From: Peptoniphilus_A harei_B
Lineage (GTDB): Bacteria > Bacillota > Clostridia > Tissierellales > Peptoniphilaceae
Direction: 5' to 3'
Length of the DNA: 64,000 nt
NCBI GenBank assembly: GCA_032560695.1
Contig: JAWGHR010000008.1
Location: 19,524-83,523 of the forward strand
Positions 48,006 through 55,089 of this stretch are shown here, piece after piece. Made by a program: the position numbers and the translations under genes. The notes under the pieces were generated by a model. The model worked only from the letters and a program-made list of their open reading frames with translations, searched no databases and had not been told where the DNA came from. Numbering within the stretch: the stretch's first letter is position 1; every line of letters begins with the position of its first letter.

Positions 48006-48034
48006 ATTATAATTAAAAAAAACACTCCTGTCAA
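48006..48034 (-). promoter_or_regulatory. Promoter of tRNA-Lys
   Basis: TTGACA (48034-48029), 17-bp spacer, TATAAT (48011-48006): perfect consensus. The -35 box lies in the loop and stem of the GntR terminator. Predicted start near 47999, giving a 36-base leader before the tRNA. Confidence 0.8.
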
Positions 48035-48046
48035 GTGTTTTTTTTT
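48015..48046 (-). terminator. Terminator of the GntR-family gene
   Basis: AACACT/AGTGTT with a 7-base loop and eight T on the minus strand. Symmetric A and T tracts make it bidirectional in form. Confidence 0.85.
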
Positions 48047-48048
48047 AA

Positions 48049-48726
48049 TTATTTTCTAAACATCCTATAGTCAGCTTGCTCCTCAAACATCTCGTAAATC
48101 ACTTCAATTGTTCTCTCGCTAGCCTTCCTAGCTTCCTTAGGTTTTTTCTCTTCGATTAATTTATAAATTTTTTGCAAGTTGTCGTAGTGTCTCTTATAAT
48201 TCTTCTTGTCTCTGAAAATAAAATTACCAAACCTGTAAAGTCTCTTGTTGACCATAGTCATTACCTCAACGAGAATTTCATTGTGAAGTGATCTCACAAG
48301 GGCCATGTTCCATTCAATAATAAGATTTTGCGCAAGTTCTTCTTCACCATTTTCGATTGCGAGCCTAAGATCTTCGTTGACTTCTTCAAAATATTTTGTC
48401 TTTTCTGTTAGTCCCTTCTCTGCTAAAAGTTCAACGCAAAGAGGTTCTAAAGATTTTCTAACTATATAAAGATTTTTGGCCTCCTTGACAGAAATTTTTG
48501 ATACAATATAAGATTTTCTAGGAAAGCTAGTAACAAGGCCGTCCTTCTCCAGCTTTTTCAGGGCTTCTCTTACTGGCGTTCTAGATACATCAAGTTTAGA
48601 AGCGATTTCCATCTCAATAAGCTTATCCCCTGGAAGTAATTTGTTCTTCAAGATTTTTTCTTTTAAATCCCTATAGACCATATTGCTAAGAGACTTTTTA
48701 TTAGCTTTTGCATCCAAAAATCTCAC
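48049..48726 (-). CDS. GntR-family (FCD/FadR-type) transcriptional regulator
   Basis: 225 residues. N-terminal winged helix (VYRDLKEKILKNKLLPGDKL, ASKLDVSRTPVREALKKLEK) and a C-terminal all-helical FCD domain (from about 85) that binds a small-molecule effector, often with a metal. The effector is unknown. AGGAGGTGAG before the ATG. An inverted repeat just downstream of its promoter suggests autoregulation; divergent from the PepSY lipoprotein, which may be a target. Confidence 0.9.
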   Translation of the reverse strand: MRFLDAKANKKSLSNMVYRDLKEKILKNKLLPGDKLIEMEIASKLDVSRTPVREALKKLEKDGLVTSFPRKSYIVSKISVKEAKNLYIVRKSLEPLCVELLAEKGLTEKTKYFEEVNEDLRLAIENGEEELAQNLIIEWNMALVRSLHNEILVEVMTMVNKRLYRFGNFIFRDKKNYKRHYDNLQKIYKLIEEKKPKEARKASERTIEVIYEMFEEQADYRMFRK

Positions 48727-48744
48727 CTCCTATATACAAAAATG

Positions 48745-48783
48745 TTTTCCTTTAGTCTAGGAAAATTGCTTTTTTTCATTATA
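48745..48783 (-). promoter_or_regulatory. GntR-gene promoter and operator
   Basis: Extended -10 TGGTATAAT (minus strand, TATAAT at 48783-48778). Just downstream an inverted repeat TTTTCC-N9-GGAAAA (48745-48765), typical in size for a GntR operator. Confidence 0.55.
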
Positions 48784-48911
48784 CCATAAAGTTGGTAATT
48801 TGCTATATGTTTATTTGCAATATTTCATGCTTTTCCAAATGTTTATCACTTTTCTTTTTCGGGTAGAATAAAATTAGGCAAAATTAAATACACTTTAATT
48901 GGAGGAATATA

Positions 48912-49559
48912 ATGAATAAGAAAATTTTAATGACAACACTAGGACTAGGACTTGCACTAACACTTACTGCTTGTGGACCAAAGAACCAAGCAATGGATCC
49001 AGCAAATTCTAATGCTAAGAACACTAAGGTTGAAGAAAGTGCTAATGCAAATAAAGCAAATGTTAATAAAAATGCAAATAAGAAGGCTGATGATGCACAA
49101 ACAAAAGAAGAAACTGCTGTAAATAAGGGTGCTGTTGCAAACTTAGACAGGGGGATAGCCTTTGATGGATTTAAAAAACTTCACGCTGATGCAAAGGTTG
49201 AATCCTTCCAACTTGAAGTTGAAAATGGAAAAGCCTACTACAAGGTAGATGGCTACGACGCTGAAAAAGAATATGAAGTTGTAGTAGACGCTGTTACTGG
49301 TGACATTGTGAAGGACGAGTTCGAAGCAGAAAATACATCAAATAAAACAGCTGACATTCAATTAGACATGATTGAATCTGTTGACAAGTATATGGAAGAA
49401 GCTTTAAAGGATGCCGGTCAAGGCTATGAAGCTGGCGAATACGAAGTTGAATTTGACGACGGAAAATATGAAGTAAGTGTTGAAGTTGTTAATGGAACTA
49501 AAGATATAACTTACACATATGATCTTGAAACTGGTAAGCTTATAGAAAAAGATATGTAA
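48912..49559 (+). CDS. PepSY-domain lipoprotein
   Basis: 215 residues. Lipoprotein signal peptide with the lipobox LTAC (Cys21), then an Asn/Lys/Ala-rich linker (about 30-70) and two PepSY units (about 80-135 and 145-215), e.g. VENGKAYYKVDGYDAEKEYE and VVVDAVTGDIVKDE. Anchored to the outer face of the membrane; PepSY proteins are thought to inhibit or bind peptidases. GGAGGAATATA upstream. Confidence 0.85.
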   Translation: MNKKILMTTLGLGLALTLTACGPKNQAMDPANSNAKNTKVEESANANKANVNKNANKKADDAQTKEETAVNKGAVANLDRGIAFDGFKKLHADAKVESFQLEVENGKAYYKVDGYDAEKEYEVVVDAVTGDIVKDEFEAENTSNKTADIQLDMIESVDKYMEEALKDAGQGYEAGEYEVEFDDGKYEVSVEVVNGTKDITYTYDLETGKLIEKDM

Positions 49560-49576
49560 AATAATATTTAATTTTT

Positions 49577-49600
49577 AAAGAGGGCTAGTCCCTCTTTTTT
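49577..49600 (+). terminator. Terminator of the lipoprotein gene
   Basis: AAAGAGGG/CCCTCTTT, 5-base loop, T-run. Confidence 0.85.
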
Positions 49601-49714
49601 TGTGGACTTTTTTAAAACAATTTCTTTCTTTTATAAAAGTAAATATTAGATATAATTATTTGTAAGGATAAGATACAAATAATGTCTTAGCTCAAAAGTG
49701 ATTAGAGGTGCAAA

Positions 49715-50146
49715 ATGTTAGAAAGAAATATAGTTGTTTTTTATAAAAAATTGAGAAGCTCCATAAGTAAGGTCGTTAGCAAAGATATATTCATTAGACT
49801 TTTCTTTAACCTATTAGCTCTCTTCTTCGCTATAAAACTCTACAAGATCTTTGATCTTCATGATTATCTAGATATAACAGTCTTTACTGCAGCCATAGCA
49901 ATCTTGTTAATTGATTTTTTTATAGTTACAATTATAAATTTTGCTTCTATGAAGAGAGAGGATTCCTTAAAGACCACTGACGACTACAGGGCGCTTATTA
50001 AAAAATATCCCCTGGATAGAAAGTATGGCTATTTTTATGAATTTAATAATACCAAATTAAATAAGGTTCCTACTAAAATTAGAATGAAATTTTATAATGA
50101 CGATGATAATTTCGATTTTTATGAAAAACAGGTCTTCCCTGTTTGA
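49715..50146 (+). CDS. Hypothetical membrane protein, 5' part of a gene interrupted by TGA
   Basis: 143 codons from the ATG at 49715 (AGAGGTG upstream) to TGA at 50144-50146. Two hydrophobic segments (about 28-48 and 54-78), then a soluble part ending KQVFPV. The same reading frame continues after the TGA without interruption to 51004, so this is probably the N-terminal part of a 429-codon gene. Options: nonsense mutation (perhaps TGG to TGA), a sequencing error, or recoding (see finding). No family recognised. Confidence 0.6.
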   Translation: MLERNIVVFYKKLRSSISKVVSKDIFIRLFFNLLALFFAIKLYKIFDLHDYLDITVFTAAIAILLIDFFIVTIINFASMKREDSLKTTDDYRALIKKYPLDRKYGYFYEFNNTKLNKVPTKIRMKFYNDDDNFDFYEKQVFPV

Positions 50147-50165
50147 CAGTTGGCAGACTGTAGGG
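50137..50165 (+). other. Hairpin around the in-frame TGA
   Basis: CCCT (50137-50140) and ACAGT (50146-50150) pair with ACTGT (50157-50161) and AGGG (50162-50165), with a 5-base bulge that holds part of the TGA and a six-base loop TGGCAG. Confidence 0.5.
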
Positions 50166-50206
50166 GTAAAGAAGTTGTCCTAAGGGACAGCGAGGAAGTC
50201 TTTCAA

Positions 50207-51004
50207 ATGAATGAGAGTTTAAAGGAAAATTTAAATATTTTAAATGAAGTCCATAAGAATTCAAATATTTATAATAATAAAAACATTAGGCTTGATAATG
50301 TAACAGAAGATGGCAATAGAGTTATATTAAAAACTTCACGAACAACTTACTTTGATTTTTGTGCCTCTAATAGGATGATCGACTACGTCCACAAGAATAA
50401 GAGAACTATAAGGAATGACTTACTCTACGGTCCTCTTTTTCCAAGCCTTTCTCAGTCACCACTTTCTAACCTCTTAGGTTTTAACTGCTCTGTTGTTTCT
50501 AGCGATGGTTATTTGATTTTTATAAAGAGAGGAACCAAGGTTTCCATGGAAAAGAATAAGCTTGGTCTTGGAGTCCAGGCTTCTATTAAATATATGTACA
50601 CTCACGCTGAAGAAGGTAAAAAAATTATTGATATGGAAGATATCTACAGGTCTGTTGAGATGGAATTTCTTGATGAGTTGGGAGTAACTCTTGAAAGTCC
50701 AGAAAAGATTAACAACAAATTAGTCGATGTCTACTACGATTATGTCGAAGGGAAGCCTCAGCTTTATTTTGAGGTATTCTTAGATGAGAAGGATAAGAAT
50801 TCTAGTCTAAAGGATATTTCTGCTTACGTTTCTAGAAAGGATAAGTCCATGACCAAGGACGGGAATTCTGTTATTGCTATCCCACTTGATAGGGCTGAAA
50901 ATATTTACGTTTCACCCTTTGCCCTTGCTTATGAAAACCAATACTATTCAATGGTGCCTTCTGCTTCTTATTGTGCTGCAAGATTTTTAGAAAATATTAG
51001 ATGA
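50207..51004 (+). CDS. Hypothetical protein, 3' part of the interrupted gene
   Basis: In the same frame as the previous entry. If translated separately the best start is the ATG at 50207, eight bases after GAGGAAG (265 residues); the open frame itself reaches back to the TGA at 50144. The sequence TTYFDFCASNRMIDYVHKNK, GPLFPSLSQSPLSNLLGFNC, SSDGYLIFIKRGTKVS and VEMEFLDELGVTLES has an alpha/beta look resembling some Nudix-like proteins but without a complete Nudix box. Function unknown. Confidence 0.55.
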   Translation: MNESLKENLNILNEVHKNSNIYNNKNIRLDNVTEDGNRVILKTSRTTYFDFCASNRMIDYVHKNKRTIRNDLLYGPLFPSLSQSPLSNLLGFNCSVVSSDGYLIFIKRGTKVSMEKNKLGLGVQASIKYMYTHAEEGKKIIDMEDIYRSVEMEFLDELGVTLESPEKINNKLVDVYYDYVEGKPQLYFEVFLDEKDKNSSLKDISAYVSRKDKSMTKDGNSVIAIPLDRAENIYVSPFALAYENQYYSMVPSASYCAARFLENIR

Positions 51005-51005
51005 T

Positions 51006-51035
51006 AATCCTGGGTTTATGCCCAGGTTATTTTTA
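51006..51035 (+). terminator. Terminator after the interrupted gene
   Basis: CCTGGG/CCCAGG extended by A-T pairs, then TTATTTTTATT. Confidence 0.8.
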
Positions 51036-51207
51036 TTAACTAATATAATTTGTTATAAGTTATAAATCAATACAATACTCTTTTTTTAATGTTGGGAAGC
51101 CCTTGGAATAAAGTGTCCTCTAAAACAATTATCAAAAGTTTTAAAATAAAATAAAAGTCTTTGCCCTTACCCTTTGTAATTTTTTTACAAGATAAAAAGG
51201 ATATAAA

Positions 51208-51236
51208 AAAACTACCCTCTCTAATGAAAGGGTAGC
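51208..51236 (-). terminator. Terminator of the epimerase-DUF3870 operon
   Basis: CTACCCT/AGGGTAG with a 10-base loop and seven T on the minus strand, right after the DUF3870 gene. Confidence 0.85.
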
Positions 51237-51242
51237 TAAGTC

Positions 51243-51545
51243 TTATTTTAAATTTTTATATCTCTGCAAGGCATCCTTGTAAGCAGATATTATTGCCTTG
51301 GTAGAAGAAGCGTTGTATCTTCTTTGTATTTCATCGGTGATTATCTCCTGGTCTTTGATGTTCTTGCCAGCAAAAATATCCTTTATAAACTTGCGAGTTA
51401 GTTCAAGGGTTGCGTTGCTGTCTGAATCAATAATTTTTCCATCTTCATCGACTTCGAAGGCCAAGTAAAAGACTCCATAAATTTTTGTGATGGCATTGTC
51501 TGAACTTGTCCTAGCTTCTCCTGTGAGATATAAAGTATTCTTCAT
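51243..51545 (-). CDS. DUF3870-domain protein
   Basis: 100 residues from the ATG at 51545 (GGAGAATAGG upstream). YLTGEARTSSDNAITKIYGV, then FEVDEDGKIIDSDSNATLEL and FIKDIFAGKNI fit DUF3870, a small alpha/beta family often encoded with dipeptide epimerases or amidohydrolases. Biochemical role unknown. One base after the serine hydrolase gene. Confidence 0.75.
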   Translation of the reverse strand: MKNTLYLTGEARTSSDNAITKIYGVFYLAFEVDEDGKIIDSDSNATLELTRKFIKDIFAGKNIKDQEIITDEIQRRYNASSTKAIISAYKDALQRYKNLK

Positions 51546-51546
51546 C

Positions 51547-52335
51547 CTATTCTCCAATTTCCTTATAGATTTTTAGAGAAATCTCTCCTATGATTTCTTT
51601 TGCAAGGACATTGGACTCTGCTTGGTTTACTAAAACAACGAGAATGTAATTTTTCTTTTTTGTAAAAAATATTCCACCATCGTTTTCCAAATTATCCAAG
51701 TCACCACTCTTATTTGCAACCTTTAAATCTTCTGGAAGAAATCTTTGAAGCCTATCTCTCTCCTGCTGCCTCAAGAGAATATCAAGTGCAAGTTCAGAGT
51801 ATTCTTCATTAATAAAATTCTTCTCATAAATCATTTTTAAAAGTTTTAAAATTTCATTTGAAGAAGTAAAATTGTCCAGGCCCTTTTCTCTTGCGTGAGA
51901 ATCCATCATCTTCCTCTCAAGAATTGTCTTCTCAAGTCCAAGGTCATGACCAATTTTGTTTATTTCTTCTCTTCCAAGAAGGTCTATTAAAATATTTGTG
52001 GCTGTATTGTCGCTTACAATTATCATAAGAGTTAAGAGCTCTCTTATAGAAAATTTGTGGTTTTTACAAAGTTCTTTTAAGATTCCCGATCCATCAACTC
52101 TCTCATAGTCATCAAGACTTATGATCTCTTCAAGGTCAAGTTTTCCCTTATTGCATTCATCAAAGGCCTTTAACATTATTAAAAGCTTTATCATGCTTGC
52201 TGATGGGACTCTTTCATCTCCATTTATGGAAAATCCTTCTCCAAGATCTAAGTCGTAAAAGGAAACAGAAATATTTGCAGAACTCTCTTCAACTATATTT
52301 TCTATTTTATTTTCTAATCTCTTATAGTTTATCAT
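51547..52335 (-). CDS. Serine hydrolase of the class A beta-lactamase fold
   Basis: 262 residues, no signal peptide. SxxK motif SASMIKLL (about 45), SDN (about 108, IIVSDNTATN) and KSG (about 209), the three elements of penicillin-recognising enzymes. The usual omega-loop Glu of class A lactamases is not obvious (LERKMMDSHA region). Being cytoplasmic and in an operon with a dipeptide epimerase, it more likely acts on peptides or amides than on antibiotics. No strong ribosome site. Confidence 0.75.
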   Translation of the reverse strand: MINYKRLENKIENIVEESSANISVSFYDLDLGEGFSINGDERVPSASMIKLLIMLKAFDECNKGKLDLEEIISLDDYERVDGSGILKELCKNHKFSIRELLTLMIIVSDNTATNILIDLLGREEINKIGHDLGLEKTILERKMMDSHAREKGLDNFTSSNEILKLLKMIYEKNFINEEYSELALDILLRQQERDRLQRFLPEDLKVANKSGDLDNLENDGGIFFTKKKNYILVVLVNQAESNVLAKEIIGEISLKIYKEIGE

Positions 52336-52360
52336 ATGAATACTTTCTTTTCTATAATCT

Positions 52361-53542
52361 CTAGCTCATTAGCTTTAGGATTTGTCCCATTCCAATACCA
52401 AAGAAGTTACCAACTGCTGCTCCTAGTACTCCCATTAGTACCCCTATACCTGCATAGGATGCGTCATAAGCAGATGCTACTATTGGAGCTGATGCTGATC
52501 CACCAAGGTTGGCAAGGGATGCTGTTGATACCATGCAAAGGTCCCAGTGGAAGATTTTTGATAGTAGGAACATCAATACTACGTGTATTACTAAGATAAA
52601 TAGTCCATATACTACCCACATTGGTGCAGAGATTAGGTCTACTACTGATGCTGTTGATGCTAGTAGGGATACTACTGCGTATAGGTATACGTTGGATAAT
52701 TCTTCTACTGCTGGAAGTTTACCAATTTTTGTCAAGGCACAAATTAGTCCAAGTACTGTTACGAATAGGGTTGTTATTGTTCCTTTATCAAATACTGCTA
52801 AGCCTGCGTTTGTTAAAGTTTCTGATAGTTTTGCTCCAACAAATTGTGATACTGCTGATACTATTAGTGATAGACCAATTAGGAATATCCAATCTGCTGA
52901 GTCTGCACTTCTTTTTTCTTTTGCAACTTCTGCTGCTGCAGCATCTGCTACTGCTTGTAGCTTTGTTGTATCTGCTTTAGTTGCCTTGTTCCATTTTGGT
53001 GCGTATCTTACTGCTAGTAATAACAATGCTATCCATAGTGAGTAACAAACTGTATCAAGTGCAAGGGCACATGAGTAGGCTCCTGCGTCTACTGGAAGGG
53101 CTGCTTGCATTGCTGCCATGTTGGCTGATCCTCCAACCCATGATGCGAATAGGGCTGCTACTGCTGCCCATGTGTCTGTTCCTAGGGTATGTTTGAATAT
53201 TGGGTAGCCTATTAGGAATCCTATGAATAGTGTTAGTGAACATCCTAGGAAGATTGCTACCATTCTTCCACCTAGTTTTGCAAGTTTTTTAAAGTCACAA
53301 CGTAGTAACATTACAAATATCATTGCATATAGTAGGTTGTTCTTTAGGGCTGAATATGTATCTGAACATGCGTCTGATGCGTATAAGCCCATTGTACAGA
53401 ATACCATGTTTAATACATATATGAATACTAGTGGTGGTACAACGTTAAATACTTTCCATTTTGTGTATTTTTCTAGGGCAAGAAGGGCTCCTGCTACAAA
53501 CATTAAAAATGCTATATAAGTAAATCCATTTGTGATAACCAT
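52361..53542 (-). CDS. DUF819-family membrane transporter (YjcL-like)
   Basis: 393 residues with about eleven hydrophobic segments and two similar halves. Glycine-rich SWVGGSANMAAMQAALPV and LANLGGSASAPIVASAYD are the paired motifs of DUF819. The acidic/basic loop KEKRSADSADW separates the halves. Relatives accompany dipeptide epimerases, so a muropeptide, dipeptide or amino acid may be the substrate. Codon use is strongly biased, suggesting high expression. GAAAGGAG upstream. Confidence 0.8.
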   Translation of the reverse strand: MVITNGFTYIAFLMFVAGALLALEKYTKWKVFNVVPPLVFIYVLNMVFCTMGLYASDACSDTYSALKNNLLYAMIFVMLLRCDFKKLAKLGGRMVAIFLGCSLTLFIGFLIGYPIFKHTLGTDTWAAVAALFASWVGGSANMAAMQAALPVDAGAYSCALALDTVCYSLWIALLLLAVRYAPKWNKATKADTTKLQAVADAAAAEVAKEKRSADSADWIFLIGLSLIVSAVSQFVGAKLSETLTNAGLAVFDKGTITTLFVTVLGLICALTKIGKLPAVEELSNVYLYAVVSLLASTASVVDLISAPMWVVYGLFILVIHVVLMFLLSKIFHWDLCMVSTASLANLGGSASAPIVASAYDASYAGIGVLMGVLGAAVGNFFGIGMGQILKLMS

Positions 53543-53607
53543 AATTTACTCCTTTCTTTTTATTTTTACTTTTTTAGTTATTAGTTTTCATTTTTATGAT
53601 TTCTATT

Positions 53608-54702
53608 TTATATGTCTAGGTATTTTAGTCCTCTAACTGATTTTATTCCTAGTCCATAGTCGTCTGTTACTGTTACTTCTTTTTCATTGAATACTGCTCC
53701 GCCTTCTATTGGGTCTTCGGAACATAGGACTGGTCCATCTAGGTCTATTTTTGTTATGATTTGTTTTGCACATGCTAGGTGGACTGCTGCGTTTACTGAT
53801 ATTTTTGCTTCTAGCATACAGCCTATCATGCATTCTACTCCACATAGTTCTGCCATGCTTGTTATCTTTAAGGCATTGTAAAGGCCACCGCACTTCATTA
53901 GTTTTATGTTTATTAGATCTGCTGCCTTCATGTTTAGGATTGTCATGGCGTCTTCTGCTGAGAATACACTTTCGTCTGCTAGGACTGGGACTATTGAGTG
54001 GTCTGTTACGTATTTTAGGCCTTCATAGTCGTGTGCTTTTACTGGTTGTTCTACTAATTCTATGTCAAGTTGTTTTTCTTGTATGGAGTCTAGTATTCGC
54101 ACTGCTTCTTTTGGTGTCCAAGCTTGGTTAGCATCGATTCTTATTCTTACGTCTGGTCCTACTGCTTTTCTTATGGCATCTAGTCTTGCTACGTCTAAGC
54201 TAGGATCTATTCCAACTTTTACTTTTAAAGTGTCGTATTTTCTTTTTACTGCGTCTATGGCGTCTCTTGCCATTTCTTCTGGGTCGTTTACTGATATTGT
54301 GATGTCTGTAGTTATCTTCTTCCTTGAGCCTCCCATTAGTTTGTGGACAGAAATTTTATGTAGCTGTCCATAGAGGTCCCATAGTGCCATGTCACATGCT
54401 GCTTTTGCACTTGTGTTTTTAACTATGCAAGAGTTTAGAGCCATCATTAGATTTTCAAAATCGTCTACGTCCCTGCCTACAATTGTTTTTATTATGTGGT
54501 CTTTGAAGGCTCCTATGATTGAATATTGTGTCTCTCCTGTCACTGCTCCTGTTGGTGGTGCTTCACCATATCCAATATGTCCTGTGTCGGTGTGGATTTC
54601 CACTATTATGTCTTCTACGCTGTCAACAGACCTCAAGGCTGTCTTGAAGGGCACCCTCAAGGGAACAGATAAAATTCCTAATTTTACATCTGTAATTTTC
54701 AT
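53608..54702 (-). CDS. Dipeptide epimerase (enolase superfamily)
   Basis: 364 residues. Muconate-lactonising-enzyme subgroup motifs: DTLKVKVG (KxK catalytic Lys, about 160-164), RIDANQAW (metal Asp about 188), ELVEQP (Glu about 216), LADES (about 240), KLMKCGG (second catalytic Lys about 265). This pattern fits L-Ala-D/L-Glu-type epimerases, which recycle murein dipeptides. Substrate among dipeptides not determined. First gene of the operon, preceded by a long leader with a terminator. Confidence 0.85.
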   Translation of the reverse strand: MKITDVKLGILSVPLRVPFKTALRSVDSVEDIIVEIHTDTGHIGYGEAPPTGAVTGETQYSIIGAFKDHIIKTIVGRDVDDFENLMMALNSCIVKNTSAKAACDMALWDLYGQLHKISVHKLMGGSRKKITTDITISVNDPEEMARDAIDAVKRKYDTLKVKVGIDPSLDVARLDAIRKAVGPDVRIRIDANQAWTPKEAVRILDSIQEKQLDIELVEQPVKAHDYEGLKYVTDHSIVPVLADESVFSAEDAMTILNMKAADLINIKLMKCGGLYNALKITSMAELCGVECMIGCMLEAKISVNAAVHLACAKQIITKIDLDGPVLCSEDPIEGGAVFNEKEVTVTDDYGLGIKSVRGLKYLDI

Positions 54703-54749
54703 TTTTACCTCCTTCTCCTAACTTCAAATAACAAAACTAAAAAACAATA

Positions 54750-54790
54750 TAAAAAAGCCCAGCAAAATAAAACTAGTTTATTTACTGGGT
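54750..54790 (-). terminator. Leader terminator (attenuator) of the epimerase operon
   Basis: On the minus strand CCCAG...CTGGG with an A/T-rich inner stem (about 12 pairs in all, one mismatch) followed by six T. It lies about 50 bases upstream of the epimerase ATG and within its transcript. Confidence 0.75.
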
Positions 54791-54860
54791 CTCATAAAGC
54801 TTTTTGATCTACTGTAATAGCTCATGCAAAATGAAGCAGTTGATATATATTTGTGAAAAC

Positions 54861-54889
54861 ATTTTACTACTTTTCTTGTCTTTTGTCAA
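54861..54889 (-). promoter_or_regulatory. Promoter of the epimerase operon
   Basis: TTGACA (54889-54884), 17-bp spacer, TAAAAT (54866-54861). Predicted start near 54854, so the leader is about 150 bases and includes the terminator at 54750-54790 plus an upstream hairpin (GCTTCAT/ATGAGC, 54819-54836 area). The further AT-rich stretch 54890-55050 shows no gene. Confidence 0.7.
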
Positions 54890-55050
54890 TATGATAACGT
54901 AGTGAAGTCTAGAATAAATGAAAAAAATTATGATAAGGTTTTTAATTTTTTAATATGTCATAAGACTTTGTAACAATTTGCTCTTTAATATTTTTAATTT
55001 ATCTTAAGGTTTATTAATCAATAGACCTTTCATATCTTATAAAGACAAAT

Positions 55051-55078
55051 AAAAAACTCTGGCATCACTACCAGAGTT
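55051..55078 (-). terminator. Terminator of secA
   Basis: AACTCTGG/CCAGAGTT, 8-base loop, six T on the minus strand. Confidence 0.9.
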
Positions 55079-55089
55079 CATATTAAATC

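Noticed and set aside
52336..54400. Several long open frames opposite the DUF819 and epimerase genes
   Set aside because: They lie fully antisense to well-supported genes, lack ribosome sites, and are hydrophobic or Ser-rich in the manner expected from complementing the strongly biased codons of the true genes.
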